Of a DNA stretch of 64,000 nucleotides, positions 13,047 to 24,821 are shown piece by piece. Each line of letters begins with the position of its first letter. Position 1 is the stretch's first letter. The stretch is from Colocasia esculenta. Its lineage: Eukaryota; Streptophyta; Magnoliopsida; Alismatales; Araceae. Position numbers and translations under genes: made by a program. Below the pieces are notes generated by a model, which was given only the letters and a program-made list of their open reading frames with translations, was not told the origin of the DNA and did not search any database. The stretch is from the NCBI GenBank assembly GCA_014218235.1, contig CM024753.1:179900348-179964347 (forward strand). The letters are read 5' to 3'.

Positions 13047-15387
13047 CTGTCTTAAGCACAGCCAGAAATAAAGCAGCAACAACAATTTATTTGTGCATAA
13101 ATGTGGGCAACCAAAAGGGTACATGCTGTGGGGGTAAGCATGGATGTGGTCATGTGGTATTGTGTGCATACATAAGTGGATGTGCATGAGGATGCATCCA
13201 CATGTGCATGTCTGCATGGGGGCGCATGGGGTTGTATGAGAGAGAGAGAGAGAGAGAGAGAGGAGGGGGAGGGGGAGGGGGAGGGGGAGGGGGAGTTTTG
13301 CACATTAACTCTCATATACTCCAAGACACATTTCCCAGTCTTTTTGCAACAGAGTACACAAATAGTATTGTAAACAAGGTTTCTTTATCTCAAACTTAGA
13401 GCAGTTACAAACACAAGATCCAATAAATAGCTTAACATATGACAGTATTCACATTTAACCCATGTTCACCAAGTATGATAATGACTTTTAGTTTGATAGG
13501 TGTCAGAAGCACCAGGTTGTACTGTACTAAGAAACATTGAGATTTCAAATTTATGGCAATGGGAAGCCACCAAACGGTCCTAAGACACTTCCTTTAAAAC
13601 CAACACTATTGCAGTGATCTCTTAGTCCCATAAACATAATAAATTTGCATCAATTACTTCAAAGCATTAGATATCAAAGATATAAGTTAAAGGGAGTTTT
13701 ATTTTTCAAGCCTGTATCTTCCATGTTTATCTATTAACCCCTATAATCTGGATATTTGTCTATAAATCCTCAAAATCTCAAATTATTTAGTGAAATGCCC
13801 AATATCATTATTGATGGGTCCCTCAAATCAAATGTTCACAGAAAGACACTGAAAAGGGTGTTTAACAAATAAATATCTAATTGTGAAGTCTTATAATAAG
13901 CCTCTAAAAGTCTAAATTGAAGTGGCTAATCTGTAGATCCAAAAGATTACAGGGGTTGAAAACTGAAAGTTCTAAGTTAAAAATAGAACCCGAAGTACGT
14001 GTCAAATATTTGTTGAATCTAACCTGATTGGAAAGCTAAATTTCAATAGTTCAGAGAGTTAAAACTTACAATCTAGATATCTAGTACCTTTATGTCAAAC
14101 AAGTTTGATACAGGAAGAGAAACCTGAATTTTATTATCCCACAAACAGATATCTTACTGAAGATAGGGTATATGGAAGACACTTGTACCTTGTACGAGAA
14201 AACACAATGGAGTTCTTGTGACGCTCCAAGGCTTCATCCATACGCCTGCGGTACTCCTTGGACCCTGGCAGGAGCCCCTCAAAGTACCCATGACTCTGCA
14301 ATGCCTTCTTAAAAGCATCAACCGAGCTGCCCTTCCCCTCTTCTCCTGCGCGCCGCCTGTCCTGATACATCATCTCGAACCCACAAGCTATCTTCATACC
14401 AAGCTCCGCCTCCCCATATAACACTGGACCCTGATCCCTTGAAGGCATCGGGTAGCACCTAGGCGCCACAAAATTCTGCTGCACCAGCTGCCCGTACATC
14501 GCCCTCGACATCAGCACCGACGTCTGAACAATGTCCACTCCTCCCCCTTCGCTCCTCAAGAATCTTTCCATCTTCGCAGCATACTTCATTGAGTCCACAT
14601 CCCGGTCGTAAAAGCCCTCCACGGCCAGCGCTATCAAACATGGCTCCTGCTTCAACACCTGTGCCACAGGCAGCGGCACCCTAATCCTTGCCCTATGCAT
14701 GTTCATCCTCGCCCTCTGTGGATAACCGGAAATGCGCTTGTTGATTGCCTCCTGAACCTTCTCGGGAGCCCTCGTGTCCACCTTCCCAGTCCTCAATGCC
14801 GACAGAGCCTCCAAAATTGTGGGATTCGAAGGGAACTGCTTCCTCGGCAAAATATGGAGCTCCCCTCGGCGGACAAAGACTCGATTCTCGCAGCTTTCCG
14901 GGTTGACCCAGCAAGGAAGCGAGAACGCCGCCTCGATCAGCAGGAACTCGCCGTCCGAGTCCCACACCCGGATCGACACCCAGGGGACGCGCCGGGACAC
15001 CTCGTAGAGGAGGAAAACCACAAACCACTCGTCCTCCACGTTGTCGCCGTAGCGGACCCTGCCATGGAGGTGGGGGATCCCCGCGGGGGTGCCGCAGAGG
15101 GAGCAGGCGTGGTCGGAGGAAGGGGAGAGGCTGAAAGGTTCGTGCTGCCAGATGTAGTCGCGGAGGAAATGGGGGAGAACGGTGTCGAGGATGTGGAGCT
15201 GGCGGGAGAAGAGCGGTTCCCCGCCAACGACACCGGTGCTGTCGCCGTCGGAGGAGAAGGAGGAGGAACCCTTGTCGGGGAAGATGGAGAAGAAGACAGT
15301 GTCTTCGGGGGGCCTGCGGCTGCCGCCGGGGAAGAGGGGGGAGGAGGAGGAGCGGGCAGCGGCGGAGCAGCTCGTGGAGAGCTCCAT
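7567..15387 (-). CDS. ECD: Ecdysoneless (ECD/SGT1-like) family protein, five exons
   Basis: Exons on the minus strand: 15387-14189, 12285-11953, 11036-10900, 9572-9409, 7758-7567. All four introns are GT-AG and phases chain (2,2,1,0), giving 2025 bases, 674 codons and a stop. The start is the first ATG of a long GC-rich exon. Family evidence: the exon-1 block with DSDGEFLLIEAA and NRVFVRRGELHIL, the exon-2 acidic motif DDDSWLYDGEEEL and the MEAFMHKVSSLEGAEVP helix. Exon 4 is Asp/Glu/Ser rich; exon 5 ends the conserved VKSFIDSFSSQQGLPGPASN region. In animals and yeast, ECD-type proteins act in transcription/cell-cycle control and pre-mRNA splicing; the plant role here is inferred from homology only. 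Exon 1 is much more GC-rich than the later exons, a gradient common in monocots. No lesions seen. Confidence 0.92.
7759..9408 (-). other. ECD intron 4
   Basis: GT-AG intron of 1650 bases, phase 0, lengthened by a 740-bp Tourist-like MITE. Nothing else recognised. Confidence 0.85.
8094..8833. mobile_element. Tourist-like (PIF/Harbinger) MITE
   Basis: The ends are inverted: GGGTCCGTTTGTTTGT at 8094 and, reading inward from 8833, GGGTCTATTTGATTGT. Both ends also share GGGAAAACTTTTT further in. It is flanked by TTA at 8091-8093 and 8834-8836, the PIF/Harbinger target duplication. The interior is AT-rich and non-coding. It lies inside ECD intron 4 away from both splice sites. Confidence 0.85.
9573..10899 (-). 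other. ECD intron 3
   Basis: GT-AG intron of 1327 bases, phase 1. It contains a GA microsatellite (10135-10154), an 83-bp tandem duplication (10155-10305), nested TCTCGCGAGA palindromes (10365-10385) and a twice-repeated caggcagggttgtcagg near 10437 and 10469. Confidence 0.85.
10155..10305. repeat. tandem duplication, period 83 bp
   Basis: The block cttgacttctggaaatagta at 10155 recurs at 10238 with a few substitutions and continues through ttttttggtacatagatttt in both copies. The first copy abuts a GA microsatellite. Confidence 0.85.
11037..11952 (-). other. ECD intron 2
   Basis: GT-AG intron of 916 bases, phase 2; no element recognised within it. Confidence 0.85.
12980..13042. repeat. (TC)n microsatellite
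   Basis: About 31 uninterrupted TC units in ECD intron 1; as GA on the transcribed strand. The overlapping Ser-Leu or Arg-Glu ORFs are artefacts of this tract. Confidence 0.97.
13239..13295. repeat. (AG)n followed by (GGGGGA)n microsatellite
   Basis: An AG run passes directly into about five GGGGGA hexamers. Compound microsatellite within ECD intron 1, near a CATG/TGCATG-rich segment at 13140-13230. Confidence 0.95.
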
Positions 15388-15734
15388 GGAGGCTTCTGGC
15401 TTCGCGGCTTCCAGAGAGTTGGCGTGGAGGGAACCAAACCGAAGCTGGCATATGCTTATGTAGGTTTTGTTCCTACCCTTTTAAGTATTAAATTTTTTTG
15501 TACTTTCATCATTTAATCAAACTTAATTGTTCTTTCGATAAAGAATTCATGTTTATATAATTATGATCTTTCTATTTCTATGACTCAATTTCTCTTTTAA
15601 AATGAATCATTTTTAAAGTATATATTGTAAAACATGGCTACTAAGAACATGAATATTGTGCAAAAGGAATCAGTTTCTATATTTTTTTGAACAGGAATAA
15701 TTTTCTATATTGAACCATCTAAGTACCGTAGATT
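15388..15734 (-). promoter_or_regulatory. ECD upstream region, probable promoter
   Basis: Directly upstream of the ECD start codon, GC-rich up to about 15470 and then AT-rich. The only TATA-like candidate is the minus-strand TTTAATACTTAAAAGG at about 15477-15492, roughly 100 bases upstream of the ATG. The transcription start is not determinable by eye. The proximal region is short because a TIR element begins near 15735. Confidence 0.3.
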
Positions 15735-16071
15735 AAATTTAAAAAATTATCTATATATCTCTAAAATCTTTCACATTTAACGATATATTTTTAAAATCTA
15801 ATTATTAAATTATATACTCTTTAAATCTAAAGAAAATACGGTTATATCCTTATAATTAATTGACTGTTAGAATTTGAAGAATATTCCATCATCAATTAGA
15901 TTGAACCATCAAACTAGAGATAAAAAGATAGAAATACTCCTAAGAGAGAAGAGCGAGAGAGGTTCAGTCGAAGGAGAGAGAGAAGAGAGTGTTTAAGTTA
16001 TTTTTTCTCTTAATTTAATTGTAGTTGAGTTAAATAGATAGAATGAAACGATAAAGACATATATGATGTTT
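15735..16071. mobile_element. TIR element, left half (split by the MULE)
   Basis: The sequence from about 15735 (attatctatatatctctaaaatc) is inversely repeated just beyond the MULE at about 47930-48020 (gattttagatatatatagataa). Joining the two halves across the MULE's 9-bp duplication gives an element of about 450 bases. It shares gatagaatgaaac...gacatatatgat with the element at 5585-6925. Exact termini were not resolved. Confidence 0.55.
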
Positions 16072-16168
16072 GGGTTTTTTATTTAAATAATTATATTTAA
16101 TTATTTAATTATTTATTTAATCATATTTTAAAAATATTTCTCAAAATAGTCACCAAGTTGCCACGTAA
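16072..16168 (+). repeat. MULE left terminal inverted repeat
   Basis: Matches the reverse complement of 47800-47905, including aaatatttctcaaaatagtc and accaagttgc(c/t)acgta. The outer part is almost pure A/T. Confidence 0.9.
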
Positions 16169-16189
16169 CCGGAGGGATCGGAGCAGATA

Positions 16190-16350
16190 GGGTCGGCATT
16201 TCCAAACACGACTCCAAAGCCGACATTGGGAATGCCGACAATGAAGTCGGCGTTCTCAATGCCGACTTTAAAGTCGGCTTTGGGAAAGCCGACTCTATTG
16301 TCGGCATTGAGAATGTCGACATTGGAGTCGGCATTCTCAATGCCGACACC
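16190..16350. repeat. subterminal inverted array of GTCGGC / GCCGAC
   Basis: About eleven GTCGGC or GCCGAC hexamers (a few with one base changed), often as GTCGGCATT or AATGCCGAC, alternate in orientation about every 10-20 bases and could fold into successive hairpins. A matching array lies at 47633-47763 by the right TIR. Subterminal repeats like these may be transposase-binding sites; that is inference. Confidence 0.85.
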
Positions 16351-16354
16351 TCCC

Positions 16355-16712
16355 TTTAACTCCCCAAAACCCCAGTTTCCTTACGAACACTTTCCTCTCC
16401 CGAAACCCCCCTCCTCACCCACCCTGCAGCCGCCGGAAGGAGCTCTCCTCGCCAGCGCCAGCCGGACGCCGTCCTCCTCTCCGCGCCTACACCCCTCCTC
16501 GCCGCGCCACCAGCCCTTCGCCGCGCCACCAGTGAGCCACCCTCCTCCGCCTCCTCCCTCACATCCCCCTGCCACCTCCTCCACCAGCCAGCCACCCTCC
16601 TCCGCCTCCTTCCTCACATCCCCCCGCCACCTCCTCCCTCACATCCCCCACCCCACGCCATCTCCAACACCTCCCCTCCTCCACCACCTCCCATCCACCC
16701 GGCGCCCCATTA
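16355..16712. other. C-rich low-complexity segment of the MULE
   Basis: CCTCC/CACC-rich sequence with imperfect repeats (ccagccaccctcctccgcct). The proline- and serine-rich ORF across it has no domain. It may be the transposase promoter or 5' leader, or captured host sequence. Confidence 0.4.
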
Positions 16713-16794
16713 GATATATTCATTATTTATTTAATATTTTTATTATATTACTTGCATGTAAATTTTTTTATGAATGTTAGATACATATAAATTT

Positions 16795-17165
16795 GATGTT
16801 TAATGAATCTTATGTGATAAATGTAATTTGTTTAATAATTTTTATTTGACAATTATAAATTGTTAAACAAATGTAACTTGTTTAACAAATGTAATCTGTT
16901 TTAATGTTTTTTGTTTGTCAAATATAATTTATTTAATGATTCTTGTTTGATAAATGTAATTTGTTTAAATATTTTTGTTTGACAAATGTGATTTGTTTAA
17001 ATAATTCTTGGTTGAGAAATGTAATTTGTTTAATGATTGTTGTTTGACAGATAGAATATGTTTAATTATTCTTATTTAACAAATGTGATTTGTTTAATTA
17101 TTCTTATTTAACAAATGTGATTTGTTTAAATATTCTTATTTGACATATCTAATTTATTTATCTTA
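16795..17165. repeat. AT-rich tandem repeat, unit about 36 bp
   Basis: About nine diverged units of the type ttcttatttgacaaatgtga + tttgtttaa. The array stops at ttataaattacag, which looks like a splice acceptor five bases before the transposase ATG, so the array may sit in a 5'-leader intron. Confidence 0.75.
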
Positions 17166-17177
17166 TAAATTACAGAT

Positions 17178-19958
17178 ATGACTAGTTCCAACATTTCTTT
17201 AATGTGCTATTATGATGGTGTCTTACATATTGAGGATCATAAACCTCAATATGAAGGAGGTATTGTATGCATTTTGCGTGTAAAGAAAGACACAAGTTTT
17301 ACTGAATTGATGAGAAAGTTATATATCTTGACGAAATATGATGAAAGACATGTTAAGATTGGTATAACATGCAAGTGGCCTACTTCTATGGGTGAATATA
17401 TTGCAGTAAGAGTCGAAGATGATGAAACTGTTGAAAGCATGTTCGATTTGTATCCTTCTCATGTATCTACTGTACAATTATATTTGGAGAAAGAAGATAT
17501 AGATAATATATCTATTGAAGGCAACGATGAAGTGCAAACACATGGTCATAATGATGACAACTTGCATACTCAACACTATGAGTATCAACAACCAATTGGA
17601 CACTTCACACGTATGTTGAATGATGATGTTGATTCTACTGGATTTAATTCTGCTAATGAGAGAGATGTCCGGTATGAATCATATGACTATACTTTACCTA
17701 CAGATTATAACCCATGGTGAGTTGTCTCCCATAATTGTACGAAATATCTATTAGTGTAAGAAAATTTTGTTAACATTTATAATTTTTATTTGGAGGTCTA
17801 TTGGCTATGGAGGTGGATCCTCACAGTATCCTTTCATGTCAATCATTGATCATTCACATACTTTTCATAGTGCGAGCTCATCAGGGTATGTGATTTCATC
17901 ATTCTCATAAATTATTGTGATGTATTCACATAACATACCATAAATCTTGTATCATATTTGATTGATATGTAGGCACCATGTAACAGAAGAACATGTGATT
18001 GAGGAGGATGAAGAAGATGAAATAGATTCACAAGATGATATAGATGACAATGAGAATATGGAAGAAGGAGATGATGAACCATTATTTGATATTGTCAGTG
18101 TTAATAATACAGAAATTGAATATGAGCAAGACCATCCAGATGTATTCACTTCTGATCACTGGATAGATGAAGCCACAATAAATAATTCTCATGAAGGGAT
18201 AGATGTACCTTGTACTTTAGAGGGTGAAGAGCCTCATGTTGGACAAATTTTTACAAACAAGAAGAATTTTATATATGCATTGCAAACATATTCATTTAAA
18301 CATAGTGTCCAATATAAGGTGACACGAAGTCACACGAAGATGTTTACAGCTCAATGCATTCATGATACATGTGCATGGAGGGTTCATGCATCAGTTGTCA
18401 AGGGATTTGAATATTTTAAAGTAACAAAATATGCTGGACCTCATACATGTGTGAATCCAATATTGCAAAGTTCCAATCGTCAATGCACATCTCGTTTTGT
18501 TCAAAGGTTGATTTTGTCAGCTGTGAAGACAAAATTAACAATTACTTCAGAAGAGATTGTGAGAAGAATACTAGATGAATATCATGTTGAAATTTCTTAT
18601 AAGAAAGCATGGATTGCAAAATGTTTGGCTATGAAACAAATATTCGGCAGATGGGAATCATCATATGCTACTCTACCCAGGTATCTAGAGGCCCTTCAAT
18701 TGACAAATCCGGGGACGGTTGTGCAGTTCACCTATGCAGAACAATCTGTCTTTCGTTTTCAGAGAGTTTTTTGGTCATTTGCACCTTCTATACAGGGATT
18801 TCCACATTGTAGGTCATTGATAAGTGTTGATGGAACACACATGTATGGAAAATATCCTGGTGTTTTGATGATTTCAACTGGTGTAGATGCAGATGGTGGT
18901 TTATTCCTCCTTGCATTCGCTATTGTTGAATCAGAAAATGGCGATTCTTGGGCATGGTTTTTGGCATGCATCAGAGAGAAAATTACAAATAGAGTTGGTC
19001 TTGCAATCATTTCTGATCGACATAGAGGTTTGGAGCATGCAGTACTTGAAATATTTCCTCCTCCTATTGGTTACCATCGTTGCTTTTACGACATCTTGTT
19101 GATAATTTTTAAAAAATATTTTGTGATAAGACATTGACAGGTCTGTTATGGTCTGCACCAACTAGAACATATATCTTTGAATTTCAACATCTCATATAGA
19201 AAATAGAAGAAATGAATCCTCAATCAAAGAAATGGTTGGAAGATGTCGGTTATGAAAGGTGGACAAAGGTATATGATGGTGGTAAGCGATTTGGTATGAT
19301 GACAACAAATATTTCAGAAAGTTTTAATAGTGTGTTGAAAGGTGCGCGAGGTTTACCTATCCAGGCTTTAGTGCAAAAAACTTTCTACAGGTTAAACAAA
19401 TTTTTTGTTAAACGACGTGAGGATGGTTTGAATTGGGAATCATCATATGCTCCTAGTGTAGAAGTCCAACTTCGTGTTATTGAGCGAGAGGCTAGAAGAT
19501 GTCAGGTGATCAGATTTTCTAGACATGAGTTTCATGTCACTAATTCACACGGACATCAGTACACTGTTAACTTAGGACCGCAATGTGGTTGCTCTTGCAA
19601 TGTTTATTACATGACAGGTCTTCCTTGTGTCCACATAGTGGCTTCTTGTAGATCATTTTCAGCAAATATTTCACACTTGAACTTTTGTGCTGCAATTTAT
19701 TCTGTGGAGGCCTATCGACAGACATGTGGCTTTGCTTTTCATCCTGTCTTGGACAGTCGACATTGGCCTCCGCATAGAGGTGCTACATTGCAACCTCCAT
19801 TTGGTCGCAGGCAAAGTGGTCGTCCACGTAGCAGACGCCTTCATATGCATATGGATACGAATAAAGAAGGGTCATCTCATAATCATTGTAGTCATTGTGG
19901 CCAACCAGGACATTATAGAAGTACATGTCTAGGGGTACAACCCCATCATCACAATTAG
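17178..19958 (+). pseudogene. MULE transposase (MuDR type), disrupted
   Basis: Inferred exons 17178-17716, 17796-17885 and 17973-19958, with GT-AG introns and matching phases (2,2), about 870 residues. N-terminal PB1/MuDR-like region (exon 1), acidic linker, MuDR zinc-binding-like region, then the MULE DDE domain: first Asp in SVDGTHMYGKYP, second in ISDRHRGLEHAV, Glu in TTNISESFNSV. A SWIM finger follows (CGCSCNVYYMTGLPCVHIV, CxCx10CxH with the expected order), then a CCHC knuckle CSHCGQPGHYRSTC. Lesions: a frameshift near 19090, in-frame TAA at 19110-19112 and TAG at 19197-19199. After the frameshift the rest is open to 19958. The enzyme would cut and paste the MULE via its TIRs. Confidence 0.9.
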
Positions 19959-21547
19959 TAAGTGTTTTTTATGTTCCTTACATACTTTTAATTTTTCATG
20001 CATATATATGTCTCTTGTTTACACATGTTGGTTATATACTTATCATTCTTTTTATATGTATGCTTTGCAGAGATGGACCAGTTTGTAGGTCCTGTAGATA
20101 CTTCTGTATTATATGCACAGGATTCTCATAGATCACAGTTGGTTCACGCTGGCCAGGTATTGTTATTGTTAATGTATTGTTGTTGTTACTTGTGTAAAAA
20201 TTTAATGTTAACAGATTTTAAATTTTTTTTTCCAGGAAACAGAAGTTCTTAAATGTTGGGAGCACCATAGGAGCTTACGTGCATGACCAGTTGACTCTCG
20301 CATTGTAGAATATGTACATAGATCTGGTTTATTTCATTTGACTCAGGTTCAGTGGATTAGGTTAGATTGGGCATTAATCACTGCCCTTGTTGAGAGATGG
20401 AGGAGTGAGACACAGACATTCCACCTTAGACATGGGGAGATGAGTATCACGTTGCATGATGTTGCTATTTTGATGGGATTACCCATTGATGGTGATGCTG
20501 TTGTAGAAGACACTACTTTAGATTGGACAGATGTTTGCATGGCACTTTTAGGTGATGTTCCGGATATGATGAAACGAGGATCGGTAAAATTATCTTGGTT
20601 GCAAGAGAGATTTGCAGTTATCGCAGAGGATGCATCGGCAGAGGTTGTTAGACGACATGCACGAGCATACTTGTTGCATCTTTTGGGTTGTACTATTTTC
20701 AATGATAAAATAGGAAATTCAGTGCCACTTATGTATCTACCCCTTCTAGAGGACTTAGATCGAGCTACTAGATACTCGTGGGGTGGTGCGACACTTAGTT
20801 ATCTCTATCGTCAGTTGTCTATTGCATGCAAGACGGATGCCAAGGCCATTTGTGGTTCATTGACTCTTCTTCAGGTAATTTGTCATTTAATGCATATTTA
20901 TTTTATCTCTAACATGTTATTGCATCTTCTAAGTATTTGATTTATTTTGTAGTTGTGGTCTTGGGAGCGACTACATGTAGGACGTCCTGATATTGCGATG
21001 CATCCTTTGGCACAAGACATGCCTTTGGGTCACAAGTAAATTCAAAATGTTGTATGACTATCTATTTATATAAATGTTACTAACTCACAAATAAATTGTA
21101 GGTGGAATGTTCCAAGAGTAGAGATAAATAACCCTCGCCATGTTTTGAGACTTTACAGATAAGAGCTTGATCATCAGGAGGACTACCAGGTAACATAAAG
21201 AAACCTATTGTATTGTACACAGAGGATACAATATTTACTCTTACACTTACATCATGCATTTTCAATACAGGTTAGGTGGGAGCCATACACTGACGACATA
21301 TTGCAGATGTTACCAACTGTTTCTAAACAAGCATCTCATCTTTGGTTATCTCGGGTTCCTCTCCTTTCTTTTTCTATTGTTGAGATGCATGTTCCAGATA
21401 GAGTACTTAGACAGTTTGGTAGAGTACAGCGTATTCCTGGTTCTGTTGATGCATTAGATCGTGTCACCCGAAAGGGACGTGGACATATTGATTGGGGTAG
21501 ATATTTTACACATTTTGTACAGATATGGCATCGTCGGACAGATTACA

Positions 21548-24500
21548 TGTAAGGCCCTCGAATTTGTTGTATTATTGTATTGCATGTAAATGATTCATGT
21601 TGTGTAAATATCTACGTAAGTACTAGTTAGTATACTTATGTGTGTATGTGTATAATTTAGGTATAAATAATGCATGTATTGCTTGATGGTAGTGTGTGCA
21701 CAATGCCATATGGATATTACATGTATATATACATGATGTGCATGGGTTTCTGCATGTTTTAGACTTCTGGCCGAAGGCCAGATTGGCGTCAATATCATGA
21801 CGTCGATGTGGTGTCGGCGTCAACCCTATGGACGCCAACACTAATTCCAGCGTCCAGCGATGTGGACGCCAAATTCTCTGACCTGCATGCATTGCAGAGC
21901 CCAGAATTTCCGGAAGCAAGCCACCCCAACCATTGGGGGGTTGTCCCCAACGTTCTGAAAGGCCATCTTGTCACCCCTGTGTGACAAGAGAACCCCTCTT
22001 CTATATTCAGACCCATTTCTACAACCCTGACCCTTCTCTTGGTCCCTTTTCAAGAGAGGAAAAAAGAGAAAGGAGAGAAAAACCCTATTTTCGGACTGTG
22101 AGAAACCCTCCTCTTTGCAGCCCAAAATCCGAACTTCTGAAGCTTGATCTGGCCACCTGATACTTCAAGGAGCTTGCTGGATCATCGAGGAAGGCTTCCC
22201 CGACCTCGACTTGCTGTGGAGACTGCTCAAGAACCCGGAGGGAAGCTGTCTTGGGGACTGCCCAAGGAGGGCTTCACCAACACCTTTGATCCCTTAGGAG
22301 TGTTTCTAAAAGGCAAGTACCCTACCCATAACGTCCCTGTATAAGTCTAGGTTGTTTTTACAAATTTTATGAATTTTCCCTCGTGTCCTAGACCCCCAAG
22401 TTCACCCTATCTTTGGAGCTCGGGTCTGTGTTCTGCACAGACCTGACATTAACGGCAATATCCCTTGCCGCTAAGATCATGCTTAGCGTCCAGCGATCAT
22501 GTCATTGACATTGAATTAGTGGCCAGAGACCGCCGCCAAGTTCATCTGGACAGAACAGTGAACTGTTCTGCCCTCTTATATGATTAATTTCGACATGTTT
22601 TGCGATGAGGATATAATGTAACTCTTCTATACTATGTACACTAGCCAATGTGATGAATGGGAGAATGAAGGTACACCTATTTTATGGGTGGTTGAGTCTA
22701 ATTGTGTATCTAATGTGTATGCGAAAAGAATGGCCATGTGTATGCACCATGATCCTCATGATCAGTGGCAAAGTTTTCTTGCCCAAATTGTTAAACCATG
22801 TGTGCATGTTACAATCTAAGTTCTGAGTTTCTGACCCTTTTTCCCATGCTTGTATGATTATTTAAAAATTCTGTTTTGGGAAAATAGAAATCATGCGTAG
22901 GTCATGTTAAATTCCAGTAAATTGTGTATTGCTCGATAAATTTGGGAACAAATTCTGTGATCCTATATATGCTAGGGTTCAGACAGTCAGCTGTTAAAAA
23001 TTGTGATTTTGTTTAACTCCATGTTAAATTGCATTATGAAAATTAGTGTGGAATGGATGGTTAATTTTTTGTAATTTCATTTTGAGTCAGAAAAATCTGA
23101 AAATTTGCATGTGGGATCCTAAACCCAAAAATAGATTGTGGTTAAAATTTCAGGTCATTTGGACCAGTATATGATGCAATACGAATTTTCTATGTAAACA
23201 TGTGAAACTAATGCATGCCTTTGTAAAATGATTTGATTTTGTATTTAGCAACCTGATTAATGAAATTTCCTGAGTGCTAAATTTCTGTAATTGTAGTGCC
23301 ATGTTAGGAAAAACAGAGAAGTGTGCATGTGAGTGAGAAGGTGAATGAAATGAGAGTGACACGTGTAAACTTATGTGTTAAAATCGGTAAAAATGTGTAG
23401 TGTGTAACTTGTGCCAAATGTGACACTGCTTCTGCAGAGGGCAGTGGAACCGTATCAGGGAAAAGTCTCCTTGAGAAGGTTCAATGTGTAGTGACCCTAA
23501 GGGCATTAGGGGGAAATCCTAGAGGTGGACAAGTACCACTGGTTAGGGTGGAGACTTGTTCTCCCGGTCTGCGCAGTCCAAGAGTCGCCATTGAATTGCC
23601 TAGATGACGTCTATGTGATGTGATGTGTTGTGTCCTTCTTTGGTGGTTTGGACTATGTGTCACGACACTAAATGTGAATGTGTAAATGTGTATGTGTTCA
23701 TGTGAAAAATGTGAATGTGAACAATGTGTAAAAGTGCATGTGTAAAGTGTGAATTATGTGAATTTGAAATTGTGTAAAAATGTGAAACCAAAATGTGAGG
23801 ATGTGAGTTTGTAATCCATGTTATGACAATCTGAAATCATGCTTAAACAGTAGTTTTGCCATGTTATGATCATGTTTATGTAGCAAAATGCCTAGAATCC
23901 ATGCTAGGGATAATTGTTAAGCATATATAAACAACTTCCATACTTGGTTGTTCACATATTGTGATTTAATCGTTGTTGTAGCTCTCATATGTTAAATGAT
24001 GGTTGCTAAAGCATGGAAAACCAGCAAGCTTAAAGCATGTAAAATGGTTACGTATATGCGTAGGAATGTGTAGATTCCATGTTAAGTATGTTTCCTTTCA
24101 TGCATGCTCGGAAATTCATGTTAATGGCTTCCATGTCTTAGTTGCTTGAAGGTAGATTTTTATGTGAGAAATGAATAGAAAGCATGTGATAGGTGATTCT
24201 ATTTTAGGAAATCTGAAAGCATAGTCCATGTGTTTAAATTGTAGATTCACCATGATAGGTTGTAAAATTTAATGTCAAGCATGCTACATGTTGTGTCTTG
24301 TGAACGTGTATGTAGAACCTACTATGATGTGTGCATGTACGGTATGTGTAGAATTACTTGCGGAGTCTTTTAGACTCACTACTTGCTTCGGCGTACATGT
24401 GTAGTTGGTGATGAGACACTTGTGGAGGAGACGTTGGAGACCGACTCCGAGCTCGGAGATTAGAGTGTTGGAGTACTTGTGACATTTTGTGATTTTCATA

Positions 24501-24805
24501 GTATGTAAATTGAACATTGTACTAGCATTATCATGGAAGAATGTATAAGTATGGATATTTATGTATTAAATTTCCAGCAATTTAATTATGTGGACTTTTA
24601 GTTCTTTAATGTTATCGATTTATGTATGTTGAATGTGGATGATGAATGAAATGAAGACAGTGGTTCTTTTACTTCCGCTACTCTGTTCTTATATTCACGT
24701 GTATCTCAGCTGAATGTTATCGTTGGGTAAATGTCACACTGTGATGACGCTCGCTATATCGACGTGGGTTGGTATAACCGTACCGGTATAATGAGGGTCG
24801 TCACA
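21548..24805 (+). repeat. gypsy 5' LTR (3.26 kb)
   Basis: Starts TGTAAGGCCCTCG, ends GGGTCGTCACA, followed by GAGAT and the primer site. It contains a GCGTC/GACGCC-rich segment (21780-21870) and a TGTGAA-rich low-complexity tract (about 23670-23800). The promoter should lie here but was not pinpointed. Small ORFs in it recur in the 3' LTR and are not genes. Confidence 0.95.
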
Positions 24806-24810
24806 GAGAT

Positions 24811-24821
24811 TGGTATCAGAG
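24811..24821 (+). other. gypsy primer-binding site
   Basis: TGGTATCAGAG, the exact 5' core complementary to initiator-Met tRNA, five bases after the LTR end. Confidence 0.9.

Larger units (their letters stand above)
12286..14188 (-). other. ECD intron 1
   Basis: GT-AG intron of 1903 bases, phase 2. It contains the two microsatellite tracts listed separately and otherwise AT-rich sequence without recognised elements. Confidence 0.85.

Noticed and set aside
12825..13399. Several overlapping ORFs in ECD intron 1
   Set aside because: Products of the TC, AG and GGGGGA microsatellites.
14695..15516. 273-codon plus-strand ORF antisense to ECD exon 1
   Set aside because: It mirrors a GC-rich coding exon; no domain and repetitive Gly/Glu content. 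ECD on the other strand is strongly supported.
16226..16780. 184-codon proline-rich ORF near the left MULE end
   Set aside because: Runs through the subterminal array and a C-rich tract; no domain and no link to the transposase frame.
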